Position numbers and translations under genes: made by a program
Notes under the pieces: generated by a model
Told to the model about the DNA's origin: nothing
Databases searched by the model: none
The model's input: only the letters and a program-made list of their open reading frames with translations
DNA from: UBA953 sp037131085
GTDB lineage: Bacteria; Verrucomicrobiota; Verrucomicrobiia; Opitutales; UBA953
DNA: 64,000 nt
Assembly (NCBI GenBank): GCA_037131085.1
Contig: JBAXRS010000001.1
Coordinates: 1 to 64,000, forward strand
Direction: 5' to 3'
Part shown: positions 35,867 through 44,489 of the stretch, piece after piece
Layout: the number at the start of each line of letters is the position of its first letter
Position numbering within the stretch: the stretch's first letter is position 1

Positions 35867-37423
35867 TTATTCCCACTCGATCGTCGCAGGCGGCTTCGAT
35901 GAAACGTCGTAGACGACCCGATTGATGCCTTTGACTTCATTGATGATGCGGGTCGAGGCACGCTGAAGGACATCGTAAGGCAGGCGCGCCCAATCAGCCG
36001 TCATGGCATCGGAAGACGTGACTGCCCGCAGGGCGCAGACGTTATCGTAAGTTCGCCCATCGCCCATGACCCCGACACTGCGCACCGGCAGGAAGACCGC
36101 GAAGGCCTGCCAGACTTTGGCGTACTGGCCGGAGGTACGGAGTTCGTTAATAAAGATATCATCGGCCTTCCGAAGAATCTCTAGGCGCTCCTTAGTGATT
36201 TCCCCGCAGACGCGGACGGCAAGTCCAGGGCCCGGGAAGGGGTGGCGCCAAACCATTTCGTGTGGCAGGCCCAAAGCTTCGCCTAAAGCTCGGACTTCAT
36301 CTTTGAATAATTCGCGAAGCGGCTCGAGTAGCTTGAGCTTCATGTGCTTAGGCAGACCGCCGACGTTGTGGTGGCTCTTAATTGTGGCGGCCGGCCCACC
36401 GTTAGGCGAGAGCGACTCGATAACGTCGGGATAGAGCGTACCCTGAGCAAGGAACTCTACTTTGCCCTTCTTGGCCTTGGAGACATCCTTGATGCAACGT
36501 TCGAACACCTTAATGAATTCATGTCCGATAATTTTCCGTTTCTTTTCCGGATCCGTAACGCCTTTAAGTTTCCCGAGAAAAGCCGCCGAGGCGTCAACGA
36601 CCCGAAGGTCGACCTTAAAGCGGCCGCGGAACATCTTCTCGACTTGGGCGCGTTCCCCTAAGCGCAGGAGCCCGTTATCGACAAAAACGCAGGTGAGCTG
36701 CTTGCCGATCGCGCGCTGAATCAAGGCCGCTGCGACTGAGGAATCGACGCCGCCGGAAAGGCCCAAAATCACCTGAGACTTGCCTACTTTTTCGCGGATC
36801 TCGCGGACGGCGGTCTCGACATAGTCATCCATCTTCCAATCCGGCTTGCAGCGGCAGATGCGGAAGAGAAAGTTGCGCAAGATATCGATACCACGCTCCG
36901 AGTGGACGACTTCCGGGTGAAATTGAATCCCGTAAAAGCGGCGCTTCTGATCTTCGACAACGGCGCACTCGGAGTTTTCGGTATTGGCGACCGCCTTGAA
37001 GCCCCGTGGAAGGCGCGAGACCTTGTCGCCGTGAGAATTCCAAACCCGCAAAGGAGATTTAAGTCCTTGGAGTAGTTGCGAGCCTTTACGGAAGGAAAGC
37101 ATACCATGTCCATATTCCCGATGGGTGCTGCTCGCGACATTACCGCCAAGCATCTGTCCCATCAATTGTACACCATAGCAAATTCCGAGAACAGGTACGC
37201 CCATTTCAAAGACGCCCGGGTGAGGATGAGGTGAGCCAGGCGCCTTCACGCTCGACGGTCCGCCGGAAAGAACCACTCCCACGACGCCGTCAGCCTTCAG
37301 GGTCTCGGGCGTGACGCCGAACGGATAGATCCGCGAATGCACGTTACATTCACGGATGCGACGCGCGATGACCTTGGTCAGCTGGGATCCAAAATCGAGG
37401 ATTGCGATGGACTGTGGAGCCAT
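35867..37423 (-). CDS. guaA: GMP synthase (glutamine-hydrolysing)
   Basis: 518 residues. The N-terminal class I amidotransferase domain has nucleophile Cys82 (GICYGVQ) and the His/Glu pair in FHPEVVHSE. The ATP-pyrophosphatase domain has GLSGGVDSSVAA near residue 225. The dimerisation domain has RHPFPGPGLAVRVCGE and ends in PPATIEWE. It converts XMP to GMP. It heads, or lies near the head of, the tight minus-strand run guaA-dnaX-phosphoesterase-hrpB-exonuclease-mdh. Confidence 0.97.
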   Translation of the reverse strand: MAPQSIAILDFGSQLTKVIARRIRECNVHSRIYPFGVTPETLKADGVVGVVLSGGPSSVKAPGSPHPHPGVFEMGVPVLGICYGVQLMGQMLGGNVASSTHREYGHGMLSFRKGSQLLQGLKSPLRVWNSHGDKVSRLPRGFKAVANTENSECAVVEDQKRRFYGIQFHPEVVHSERGIDILRNFLFRICRCKPDWKMDDYVETAVREIREKVGKSQVILGLSGGVDSSVAAALIQRAIGKQLTCVFVDNGLLRLGERAQVEKMFRGRFKVDLRVVDASAAFLGKLKGVTDPEKKRKIIGHEFIKVFERCIKDVSKAKKGKVEFLAQGTLYPDVIESLSPNGGPAATIKSHHNVGGLPKHMKLKLLEPLRELFKDEVRALGEALGLPHEMVWRHPFPGPGLAVRVCGEITKERLEILRKADDIFINELRTSGQYAKVWQAFAVFLPVRSVGVMGDGRTYDNVCALRAVTSSDAMTADWARLPYDVLQRASTRIINEVKGINRVVYDVSSKPPATIEWE

Positions 37424-37442
37424 GGGGGGAAGTTAGTGGGAA

Positions 37443-37679
37443 TCAGAACTTGAGGCGAACATTGTTCCAGCCGCAGCTTGGGCAGACCCCCTCTTCGCGG
37501 CGTCGCGGACGTACATAAGTCAGACCGCAACGCGCACAAGAAAAGGCCGAACTTAGCCGCCGATGGTCAGAAAGAATCGCATCTCGGCGGTCGTACCAAG
37601 CTTGAAGCCCGAAAAGAATCAAGGCCGCCAATCCGACTAAAAAAGCGAGGAAAACGCCGAGATCAACGGATTGTAGCAT
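37443..37679 (-). CDS. Small membrane protein with C-terminal zinc ribbon
   Basis: 78 residues. One transmembrane helix (about 7-27) is followed by a basic linker, then two CxxC pairs (Cys48/Cys51 and Cys66/Cys69) spaced as a zinc ribbon. No named family is recognised. It lies between the rplQ terminator and guaA, 19 bases before the guaA ATG, so it may be cotranscribed with guaA. The frame is short, but the ordered helix plus ribbon and the tight spacing support a real gene. Confidence 0.7.
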   Translation of the reverse strand: MLQSVDLGVFLAFLVGLAALILFGLQAWYDRRDAILSDHRRLSSAFSCARCGLTYVRPRRREEGVCPSCGWNNVRLKF

Positions 37680-37696
37680 GAGAGATGGGGTGGGTT

Positions 37697-37737
37697 CTAA
37701 AATGACGAGACGCGCCGCCTGGGGGCGGACGCGTCTC
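37697..37737 (-). terminator. Terminator after rplQ
   Basis: On the minus strand GAGACGCG and CCGCC pair with GGCGG and CGCGTCTC (one bulged T, four-base loop), followed by GTCATTTT. The T tract is short but the 13-pair stem is strong. It closes the r-protein super-cluster. Confidence 0.82.
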
Positions 37738-37760
37738 GAGTTCAGGCCTGAAGTTGAGGC

Positions 37761-38231
37761 TTAGGCTTGAGCGGGAGCCTCGACGGCTTCCTTCTTTTGC
37801 TTTGGCTTCCGGGCAACCTTGGCCTTGGGAGTCATTGCTGGGGACTTATCGTCCTTAGCCACAAGTTCAATCAAAGCGGTTTCGGAAGCATCGCCCTTAC
37901 GAGCGCCGAGCTTATAGATGCGGGTATAGCCGCCATTACGCGAAAGGCATTGGGTGACGCGCTCTTTGAAGAGAAGCGCACAAGCCGCTTCATTACGGAG
38001 TTTAGCCAAAGCCAAGCGGTAATAATGCAATTTGACGGATTTATCGGAAGACTCAGCAGCCTTCTTCGCGTAGGTCATCAGACGTTCAGCGAAGGGACGC
38101 AGAGCCCGGGCACGAGAAAGCGTCGTGGTGATACGAGCATTAGTAAATAATGCTGCAGCGAGATTGGCCACGAGCGAACGGCGGTGAGCCGTCTTGACGC
38201 CGAGGACGTGTTTATGTTTGCGGTGACGCAT
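37761..38231 (-). CDS. rplQ: Ribosomal protein bL17
   Basis: 156 residues, about 30-40 longer than the E. coli protein owing to a Lys/Ala/Pro-rich tail. The core begins MRHRKHKHVLGVKTAHRRSL and has ITTTLSRARALRPFAERL. It is the last gene of the super-cluster, 14 bases after rpoA. Confidence 0.97.
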   Translation of the reverse strand: MRHRKHKHVLGVKTAHRRSLVANLAAALFTNARITTTLSRARALRPFAERLMTYAKKAAESSDKSVKLHYYRLALAKLRNEAACALLFKERVTQCLSRNGGYTRIYKLGARKGDASETALIELVAKDDKSPAMTPKAKVARKPKQKKEAVEAPAQA

Positions 38232-38245
38232 GGTTTAAATCCGGA

Positions 38246-39262
38246 TTATGCGTTAACGCCCTTATCGAGCATACTCTCGTTGATCTTCTGACCGAGGGAA
38301 AGGCCGAGCTGTTCGAGCTTAGCTTTGATTTCGTTCAGCGACTTCTTACCGAAGTTGCGGTACTTGAGCATCTCTTGTTCGGTCTTCATCGCGAGTTCAC
38401 CCACGGTATTAATATTCGCATTATTGAGGCAATTCGCCGCACGGACGGAAAGCTCAATTTCGTTGACGGACATATTGAGCAGCTTGCGGAGACGGTTGGT
38501 CTCTTCGCTGATTTCTTTATGGCCGGTTTCAAATTCAACCGAGTCAGCAGAAACGGTATCAAACACTTCCAAGTGGTGGCGCATGATGGCAGAAGCCTCT
38601 TTCAGCGCTTCGTCCGGGGTAATGCGGCCGTCAGTGGAAATTTCGAGTACGAGCTTATCGAAGTCGGTCTTGTCACCCGAACGGGTGCTCTCGACTGAGT
38701 ACTTAGCCGAGGTCACGGGCGAGAAAAGTGAATCGACTGGAATCGAGCCGATGGCCTGTTCCAGCTTTTTGTTTTCTTCGGCGGAAGCCCAGCTGCGTCC
38801 GACGGTGACTTCAAGGTCAGCATAGAAGCGGCGCTTGCGATCGATGGTGCAAATGACTTGGTCAGGATTGACGAGCGTCACCGTGGAACCCTTGGTCTCG
38901 AACTTGATGTCGGAGGCCTTGACTGGACCGGCCTTATTCACGTCGATGGTGCCCTTGAAGGCTTCGCGCTTATTGGCCTCGGTACGAATGCGGACCTTCT
39001 TGAGGTTAAGGACGATTTCCGTGACGTCTTCAACGACGCCTTCGATCGGCTGGAATTCGTGCTGGACGCCTTCGATGGTCACCGCGGAGACGGCGGCACC
39101 TTCGATGGAGCTGAGCAGGATGCGGCGCAGAGAGTTGCCGATGGTATGTCCGAAGCCAGTTTCGAATGGCTCCGCAAAATACTTGGCGTAGGTGGGGGTG
39201 GCCGAAGATTCCTCTTTTTTGAGGCTCTTGGGGCGTTGAAATTGTCCGAGTCGCTTGGGCAT
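38246..39262 (-). CDS. rpoA: RNA polymerase subunit alpha
   Basis: 338 residues from the ATG at 39262 (MPKRLGQFQRPKSLK). The N-terminal assembly domain has GFGHTIGNSLRRILLSSIEGAAV. The C-terminal domain for DNA and activator contact starts around residue 258 (LSVRAANCLNNANINTVGEL, then KSLNEIKAKLEQLGLSLG). Alpha dimerises to nucleate polymerase assembly. It sits between rpsD and rplQ as usual. Confidence 0.98.
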   Translation of the reverse strand: MPKRLGQFQRPKSLKKEESSATPTYAKYFAEPFETGFGHTIGNSLRRILLSSIEGAAVSAVTIEGVQHEFQPIEGVVEDVTEIVLNLKKVRIRTEANKREAFKGTIDVNKAGPVKASDIKFETKGSTVTLVNPDQVICTIDRKRRFYADLEVTVGRSWASAEENKKLEQAIGSIPVDSLFSPVTSAKYSVESTRSGDKTDFDKLVLEISTDGRITPDEALKEASAIMRHHLEVFDTVSADSVEFETGHKEISEETNRLRKLLNMSVNEIELSVRAANCLNNANINTVGELAMKTEQEMLKYRNFGKKSLNEIKAKLEQLGLSLGQKINESMLDKGVNA

Positions 39263-39296
39263 GGCAGGTAGTCCTATTGGGTTGGTTGGGGTTGAA

Positions 39297-39905
39297 TCAG
39301 CGGCTGTAGAATTCGACGATGATCTGGACGTTGATGTCAGAGGGGAGTTCTTCCTTGGCTGGCTCGCGAACGACTTGTCCGTTGAGTTGCTCTGGGAGAA
39401 CGACGAGCCATGCAGGGCACGAACGCCCTTGGCCTTCTTCCACAGCGCGGGTGGCGAGCTGCTTAGAAGAGGTGCGGTCGCGGACTTCGAGCTTATCACC
39501 AGGGGAGGCAGAGAAGCTGGCGACGTCGACCTTGTGGCCGTTGACGCGGATATGGCCGTGGGCTACCAACTGACGGGCAGCGGCACGGGAATTTGCGAAA
39601 CCTAGGCGATAGACTACATTATCGAGACGGGTCTCGAGGATGCGGAGGAAATTGTCGCCGGCGACGCCACCCATGCGCTTAGCGCGGGCGAACGAGAGAC
39701 GGAACTGCTTTTCGGTGAGGCCGTACATCATGCGAAGCTTTTGCTTCTCATTGAGGCCGACGCCGTACTCGGAAACTTTGCGGCGCGTGGTCTTGCCGTG
39801 AATGCCCGGAGGATAGGGGCGACGTTCTTCACCCTTGGAGGTGTTGAAGATATTCTGACCGAAACGACGGTTCAGCTTGGTGGTAGGTCCAGTGTAGCGG
39901 GACAT
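39297..39905 (-). CDS. rpsD: Ribosomal protein uS4
   Basis: 202 residues. It begins MSRYTGPTTKLNRRFGQN. The S4 RNA-binding part has RLDNVVYRLGFANSRAAARQLVAHGHI. Cysteines of the zinc-binding S4 form are absent from the N-terminus. It is a 16S primary binder and, in many bacteria, the repressor of the alpha operon. Confidence 0.97.
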   Translation of the reverse strand: MSRYTGPTTKLNRRFGQNIFNTSKGEERRPYPPGIHGKTTRRKVSEYGVGLNEKQKLRMMYGLTEKQFRLSFARAKRMGGVAGDNFLRILETRLDNVVYRLGFANSRAAARQLVAHGHIRVNGHKVDVASFSASPGDKLEVRDRTSSKQLATRAVEEGQGRSCPAWLVVLPEQLNGQVVREPAKEELPSDINVQIIVEFYSR

Positions 39906-39988
39906 GTTTTTTTATTTTTTATATAGACGGCGGAGTGAGAGGACCCGCCCGGTTTGCCATAGCCGGACGGTGATACGAAAAGGGAGGA

Positions 39989-40540
39989 TTAAACGCGGCG
40001 ACGCTTGGGCGGGCGGCAACCGTTGTGGGGAATCGGCGTGGTATCGAGAATCGAGGTCACGTTCAGGCCAAGGACCTGCAACGCACGAATCGCGCTGTCG
40101 CGACCCATGCCCGGACCCTTCACGCGAACGGAAACATCCTTGAGTCCGTGTGCCATGGCGAGCTTCGCAGCTTCCTGACAGACGACCTGTGCGGCGTAAG
40201 CCGTCGATTTACGAGAGCCGCGGAACTGGTGTCGTCCAGCGCTGCCCCAGGAGATCACATTGCCGCTGGCATCCGTGATCGTCACTTTGGTGTTATTGAA
40301 AGTCGCGAGGATATGACAGATACCTACGGTGATATTCTTCGATCCTTTGGCACGGCGGACCTTAATTTCGCCGATGTCTTCGCCGAGTAATTCCTTGGCG
40401 GTGATTTCTTTGCGCTCCGGGGCGGCAGCTTCGACGGGAGCAACCACGGGGGCGGCAGCGTCGGCGGCGGGGGCAGCAGCATCAGCCGCAGGGGCTTTTG
40501 GCTTACGTACCTTGGGAGTCTTGGGGGCTTCTTCGCTCAT
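39989..40540 (-). CDS. rpsK: Ribosomal protein uS11 with Ala/Pro-rich N-terminal extension
   Basis: 183 residues against about 129 in E. coli. The extra N-terminal segment (about residues 1-57) is rich in Ala, Pro and acidic residues, including repeated PAADAAAP blocks. The core is standard from about residue 66 (GICHILATFNNTKVTITDASGN to VTSILDTTPIPHNGCRPPKRRR). It lies on the 30S platform. The extension is probably disordered and solvent-exposed. Confidence 0.96.
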   Translation of the reverse strand: MSEEAPKTPKVRKPKAPAADAAAPAADAAAPVVAPVEAAAPERKEITAKELLGEDIGEIKVRRAKGSKNITVGICHILATFNNTKVTITDASGNVISWGSAGRHQFRGSRKSTAYAAQVVCQEAAKLAMAHGLKDVSVRVKGPGMGRDSAIRALQVLGLNVTSILDTTPIPHNGCRPPKRRRV

Positions 40541-40566
40541 CGTTAAATAATATTAGGAGATAAATT

Positions 40567-40947
40567 TTACTTCGCTGGAGCAGCGGCAACGCCGACCGTC
40601 TTACGCTTACCCTTACGAGTACGCGCGTTGGTACGGGTACGTTGACCACGGACCGGGAGACCACGGAAGTGGCGCAAGCCGCGGTAGCACTTGATAGCCT
40701 GAAGGCGCTTCAGGTTTTGCGCGATATCGCGGCGCAAATCGCCTTCGCACTTGTAACCCATGCGTACGATGTACTCGACGATCTTATTAAGCTGTTCCTC
40801 CGAAAGATTTTGGGCCCGCATGGCAGGATCAAAGCCTAAAGCTTCGCAAATCTCTGTGGCACGGCAGGGGCCGATACCATAGATATAGCGGAGAGAAATC
40901 TCTACTTTCTTGTTGTTGGGAATGTCTACGCCGAGGATTCGAGGCAT
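40567..40947 (-). CDS. rpsM: Ribosomal protein uS13
   Basis: 126 residues from the ATG at 40947 (MPRILGVDIPNNKKVEISL). Conserved IYGIGPCRATEIC, RRDIAQNLKRLQ and GLRHFRGLPVRGQRTRTNARTRKG are present. It contacts P-site tRNA and the 50S at the subunit bridge. infA and rpmJ, often located just upstream, are absent. Confidence 0.97.
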   Translation of the reverse strand: MPRILGVDIPNNKKVEISLRYIYGIGPCRATEICEALGFDPAMRAQNLSEEQLNKIVEYIVRMGYKCEGDLRRDIAQNLKRLQAIKCYRGLRHFRGLPVRGQRTRTNARTRKGKRKTVGVAAAPAK

Positions 40948-41025
40948 GGTGTCCGTGCTGGTTGGAAGGTGGGAAAGAGGTCGGAACTTGAAGGTTCGTG
41001 GTGGATTTGGAAGCAAAAAATGCGG

Positions 41026-41787
41026 TTAAGGCAGAGTTAAAATTTCGACCCCTGTTTCGGTCACTAAAACGGTGTGTTCAAAGTGAGCCGAAGGCTTGCC
41101 GTCGGCGGTCCGGGCTGTCCAACCATCGGCGGCCATAACAATCTTATGGGTGCCTAAATTTACCATGGGTTCAATGGCTAAGGCCATTCCAGGCAACAAC
41201 TTAGGTCCAGTCCCCGCTTTGCCATAATTAGGAATTTGGGGCTCTTCGTGCATTTTGCGCCCTACCCCGTGCCCAACGAAGTCACGAACGATGCCATAGC
41301 CGCCGGGGGCCAAGGCCGCCTGGATGGCCGCAGAGATGTCCCCGACCCTGCTTCCGGGTCGAACCGCTGCGATTCCTGCCATTAGCGCTTTTTCGGTATC
41401 CTGACAGAGCTGGCGGGCATCCGGGGCTACTTTGCCCACGAGGAGAGTCCGGGCATTATCTCCGATAAAGCCATCACGCCGGACAACCACATCGAGAGAG
41501 ACCAAATCTCCTTCGCGGATAATCCGATCCGGGGCGCCGATACCGTGCACGATTTCATCGTTTAAAGAAATGCAGACGTGGCCGGGGTAACTGAGTCGCC
41601 CCACCACATATCCCAAACAGGCACTCTCACACCCGTGCCGCAGCATCAAACCGCGGGCCGCGGCATCGAGGCCGGCCGTAGAAATACCTGGGACAACCAA
41701 ATCGGCAAGGTCGTGCAGGACGCGGGCGGCCGCCGTACAAGCGGCACGCATACGGCTGACATCATCGCCCGACTTCAGATCAATCAT
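41026..41787 (-). CDS. map: Methionine aminopeptidase type I
   Basis: 253 residues from the ATG at 41787; a TTG seven codons earlier would overlap secY. All five metal ligands are in place: Asp99 (SLDV), Asp110 (FIGDNA), His173 (GHGVG), Glu206 (IEPM) and Glu237 (FEHTV); His81 is the substrate-binding histidine. It removes the initiator methionine. It is ten bases downstream of secY, where adk is also found in many bacteria but not here. Confidence 0.96.
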   Translation of the reverse strand: MIDLKSGDDVSRMRAACTAAARVLHDLADLVVPGISTAGLDAAARGLMLRHGCESACLGYVVGRLSYPGHVCISLNDEIVHGIGAPDRIIREGDLVSLDVVVRRDGFIGDNARTLLVGKVAPDARQLCQDTEKALMAGIAAVRPGSRVGDISAAIQAALAPGGYGIVRDFVGHGVGRKMHEEPQIPNYGKAGTGPKLLPGMALAIEPMVNLGTHKIVMAADGWTARTADGKPSAHFEHTVLVTETGVEILTLP

Positions 41788-41797
41788 CCGACGAGGC

Positions 41798-43324
41798 TCA
41801 GCGAGCAAGAGGACCCCAATGATTCAAGGCCCAGGCTACGGTACCGAGAACAAAAAGGATGAGGCAGGTCTTTTCCAGAGAACCCAAAGCACTTGCTTCA
41901 GATTCAGCCCGGAGGCCCGCTGCGGGGACGGCGACTCCGCCAATCCGGCCCTTCTTCAGGAAGCCTTCGTAGTTACGTTGCAATAAATAGGTCTCTACTT
42001 GGCGCATCGAATCCAACATGACGCCAACGGTAATCAAGCCCCCGGTACCACCCAAGAAAGTAGCCAAGCGCATTGGGAAATTAAGCTGCAAGATGAACAG
42101 GTCGGGCATCAAGGCGATGATGAGCAGGAACAAGGAGCCAGCCAACGTGAGACGGGTCATCACGAAGTCGAGGAACTGGGCGGTATGCTCTCCGGGACGA
42201 ACGCCGAGGATGTAACCGTTATTTTTCTTCAGATCGTCTGCGATTTGCACCGGACGGAACATGATGCTGATCCAGAAGTAGCTGAAACCAAAGATCAGAA
42301 TCGCGTAAACCGTGTAGTAAAAACCGTTGTTACGAGAAAAGAAATCTGCCCAGGTACGGAGAAAAGCGAGCTGCGGCGACAAGGTGCTTAAAGGATTCAG
42401 CAGCATCGGAGGGAAGCTCATGATGGCACCCGCGAAAATGACCGGCATGACGCCCGCGTAATTCACTTTAAGCGGCAAATAGTTGGTCTGGGCGCCGTAC
42501 ATCTTACGACCGACCATGCGCTGCGCGTATTGGATCGGAATCTTACGGACCGCTTGGTTAATCGCCACCATCGCAGCAGTCACGAGTACGAAGAGCAATG
42601 CCATCCCGGCGGCCTTTTCCCAGCCATGGGAATTGGCGGCGGCATCTCCGATTTTGCCACCGAAAGTCAAACTGACAAAAGAAGTAATCGCTCCAGGAAT
42701 ATCGGCCAAGATGCCAATGGTGATCAGGACGGACGTGCCATTACCGATGCCGCGCTGGGTGATCTGTTCGCCCAGCCAAAGCATGACGATGGCGCCGGAG
42801 GTCAGGAGACAAATGCCGAGACACACGAAGAGCGTCTTGCTCTGCATTACCACGATCGTGCCCTGGAAATTTCCTAAACCAAGAGCTTGGCCGACCTGCT
42901 GAGGATTACAGAAAGCACCCAACAACAAAGCAGACTGAACAACGGCAATGATAATTGTAAGGTAGCGGGAGTATTGGGCTACCTTCTGGCGTCCGACTTC
43001 GCCTTCTTGCTGCAAACGGGCGATGGAAGGCACGACGGCCGACATCAACTGCATGATGATTGATGCGCTGATATAGGGCATGATGCCCAAGGAGAAGACC
43101 GCACCCTTAAGGAGCGCACCACCCGTGAACATATTATACATCGCCACCACGCCGCCCGATGACTTGTCGGCCATCGAATGGTAGTAATCCATGATGTCCT
43201 TAGGGTCGATCCCCGGCAGAGGGATGTTTGCGCCAATCCGCGCGACAAAAATTAGGGCGACCGTGGCAACCAGCCGTGCCCTCAGCTCTGGAATCCTCCA
43301 ACAGTTGGCGAAGGCCGAAAACAT
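41798..43324 (-). CDS. secY: Preprotein translocase subunit SecY
   Basis: 508 residues from the ATG at 43324 (MFSAFANCWRIPELRARL); a GTG nine codons earlier overlaps the rplO stop. Ten transmembrane helices can be counted, with the plug region near GAVFSLGIMPYISASIIMQL and the QRGIGNGTS motif. It is somewhat longer than E. coli SecY (443 aa), partly through extra residues in loops. It forms the translocation channel with SecE (14.4 kb). Confidence 0.97.
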   Translation of the reverse strand: MFSAFANCWRIPELRARLVATVALIFVARIGANIPLPGIDPKDIMDYYHSMADKSSGGVVAMYNMFTGGALLKGAVFSLGIMPYISASIIMQLMSAVVPSIARLQQEGEVGRQKVAQYSRYLTIIIAVVQSALLLGAFCNPQQVGQALGLGNFQGTIVVMQSKTLFVCLGICLLTSGAIVMLWLGEQITQRGIGNGTSVLITIGILADIPGAITSFVSLTFGGKIGDAAANSHGWEKAAGMALLFVLVTAAMVAINQAVRKIPIQYAQRMVGRKMYGAQTNYLPLKVNYAGVMPVIFAGAIMSFPPMLLNPLSTLSPQLAFLRTWADFFSRNNGFYYTVYAILIFGFSYFWISIMFRPVQIADDLKKNNGYILGVRPGEHTAQFLDFVMTRLTLAGSLFLLIIALMPDLFILQLNFPMRLATFLGGTGGLITVGVMLDSMRQVETYLLQRNYEGFLKKGRIGGVAVPAAGLRAESEASALGSLEKTCLILFVLGTVAWALNHWGPLAR

Positions 43325-43347
43325 GGTGGAGCTTTGCGAACCGAGGT

Positions 43348-43815
43348 TCACTCAGCGACTCCGGTCGCTTTTTTCTCTTCGATCAGAATCACTTTTCCGC
43401 CTGCGGCCAAAATCTTGGCTTTAGCCGAATCAGAGAAACGATGCGCCTTAACAGTGACCGCGCGTGAAAGATCACCCGTGCCAAGAACCTTAAGGATTGG
43501 AGCGTTGGAGCGTAAAACGCCTGCGGCCTTGAATTCTTCGAGACCGAAGACCTTGCCTTCGAGTTCTTGGATGTCGCACACATTGACTACGGCGTAGTCG
43601 ATGCGATTTACGTTATTAAATCCGCGCTTAGGCAAGCGACGGTAAAGGGGCATCTGGCCACCTTCGAATCCGGGACGATGGCCGCCACCGGAACGTGCTT
43701 TCATGCCCTTGTGACCACGACCGGAAGTCTTGCCGTGACCAGTACCGCGGCCGCGGCCGAGGATTTTATGGCGATGAGTGGAGCCCTTAATTTTGGGCAG
43801 AGAGTCGAGTTTCAT
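43348..43815 (-). CDS. rplO: Ribosomal protein uL15
   Basis: 155 residues, starting MKLDSLPKIKGSTHRHKILGRG and carrying the Gly/Arg-rich GTGHGKTSGRGHKG segment. It directly follows rpsE by 15 bases. The rpmD gene for L30, which normally stands between them, is missing. Confidence 0.97.
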   Translation of the reverse strand: MKLDSLPKIKGSTHRHKILGRGRGTGHGKTSGRGHKGMKARSGGGHRPGFEGGQMPLYRRLPKRGFNNVNRIDYAVVNVCDIQELEGKVFGLEEFKAAGVLRSNAPILKVLGTGDLSRAVTVKAHRFSDSAKAKILAAGGKVILIEEKKATGVAE

Positions 43816-43830
43816 GTCTGTGTGTTCCGC

Positions 43831-44484
43831 TTAAGCGCGGAGGTTCTTGATTTGTTCGAGCGTACGGAGCTTGGACAGGCCGTCCATGGTCGCTTTCACG
43901 ATGGCCTGAGGGTTGTTTGAACCCATGGATTTGGAAAGAACGTCCTTGAGGCCGACCACTTCAAGAACCGCACGGACGCCACCACCCGCGATCAAGCCAG
44001 TACCAGGCGCCGCCGGACGAAGCATGACGACACCACCGTCGGCGTGTCCGATTACTTCGTGAGGAATAGTATTACCGCGAAGATTGACGCGGACGAGGGC
44101 GCGGTGGGCGCGGTCGGTTCCCTTGCGAATCGCATCAGGAACTTCCTTGGCCTTGCCGTAACCGACACCGACGCGACCTTTGCCGTCACCCGCGACGATC
44201 AAGGCGGCGAAATTGAAACGACGTCCACCCTTCACGACCTTAGAGCATCGGTTGATGTGAACAACCTTATCGTTGTATTCAGATGCAGGCGCATCACTGC
44301 CGCGACCATCGCGACGCTGAGGACGGCCACCACCAGGACCATTACGACGACCCCCTGGGCCGCCTGGACCGCCAGGTCCGCCGGGTCCGCCAGGACCACG
44401 ACGATCACCGCCAGGACCACGACGATCGCCGGGTCCGGCAGCAGGGGCGGCCGGAGCCGCGACATTCTTGGTTACTTCGCTCAT
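43831..44484 (-). CDS. rpsE: Ribosomal protein uS5 with Gly/Pro/Arg-rich N-terminal extension
   Basis: 217 residues against about 167 in E. coli. Residues about 1-68 form an extension with tandem GGP units and RRG/RRD clusters. The core starts near VVHINRCSKVVKGGRRFNF and has VGVGYGKAKEVPDAIRKG. S5 is in the decoding and mRNA-entry region of the 30S. The GGP repeat is clear at DNA level (about 44345-44400). Confidence 0.96.
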   Translation of the reverse strand: MSEVTKNVAAPAAPAAGPGDRRGPGGDRRGPGGPGGPGGPGGPGGRRNGPGGGRPQRRDGRGSDAPASEYNDKVVHINRCSKVVKGGRRFNFAALIVAGDGKGRVGVGYGKAKEVPDAIRKGTDRAHRALVRVNLRGNTIPHEVIGHADGGVVMLRPAAPGTGLIAGGGVRAVLEVVGLKDVLSKSMGSNNPQAIVKATMDGLSKLRTLEQIKNLRA

Positions 44485-44489
44485 GTAAA

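Noticed and set aside
44340..44410. Short repeated units resembling a CRISPR array
   Set aside because: They are nine-base GGP codon repeats in the coding frame of rpsE without unique spacers.
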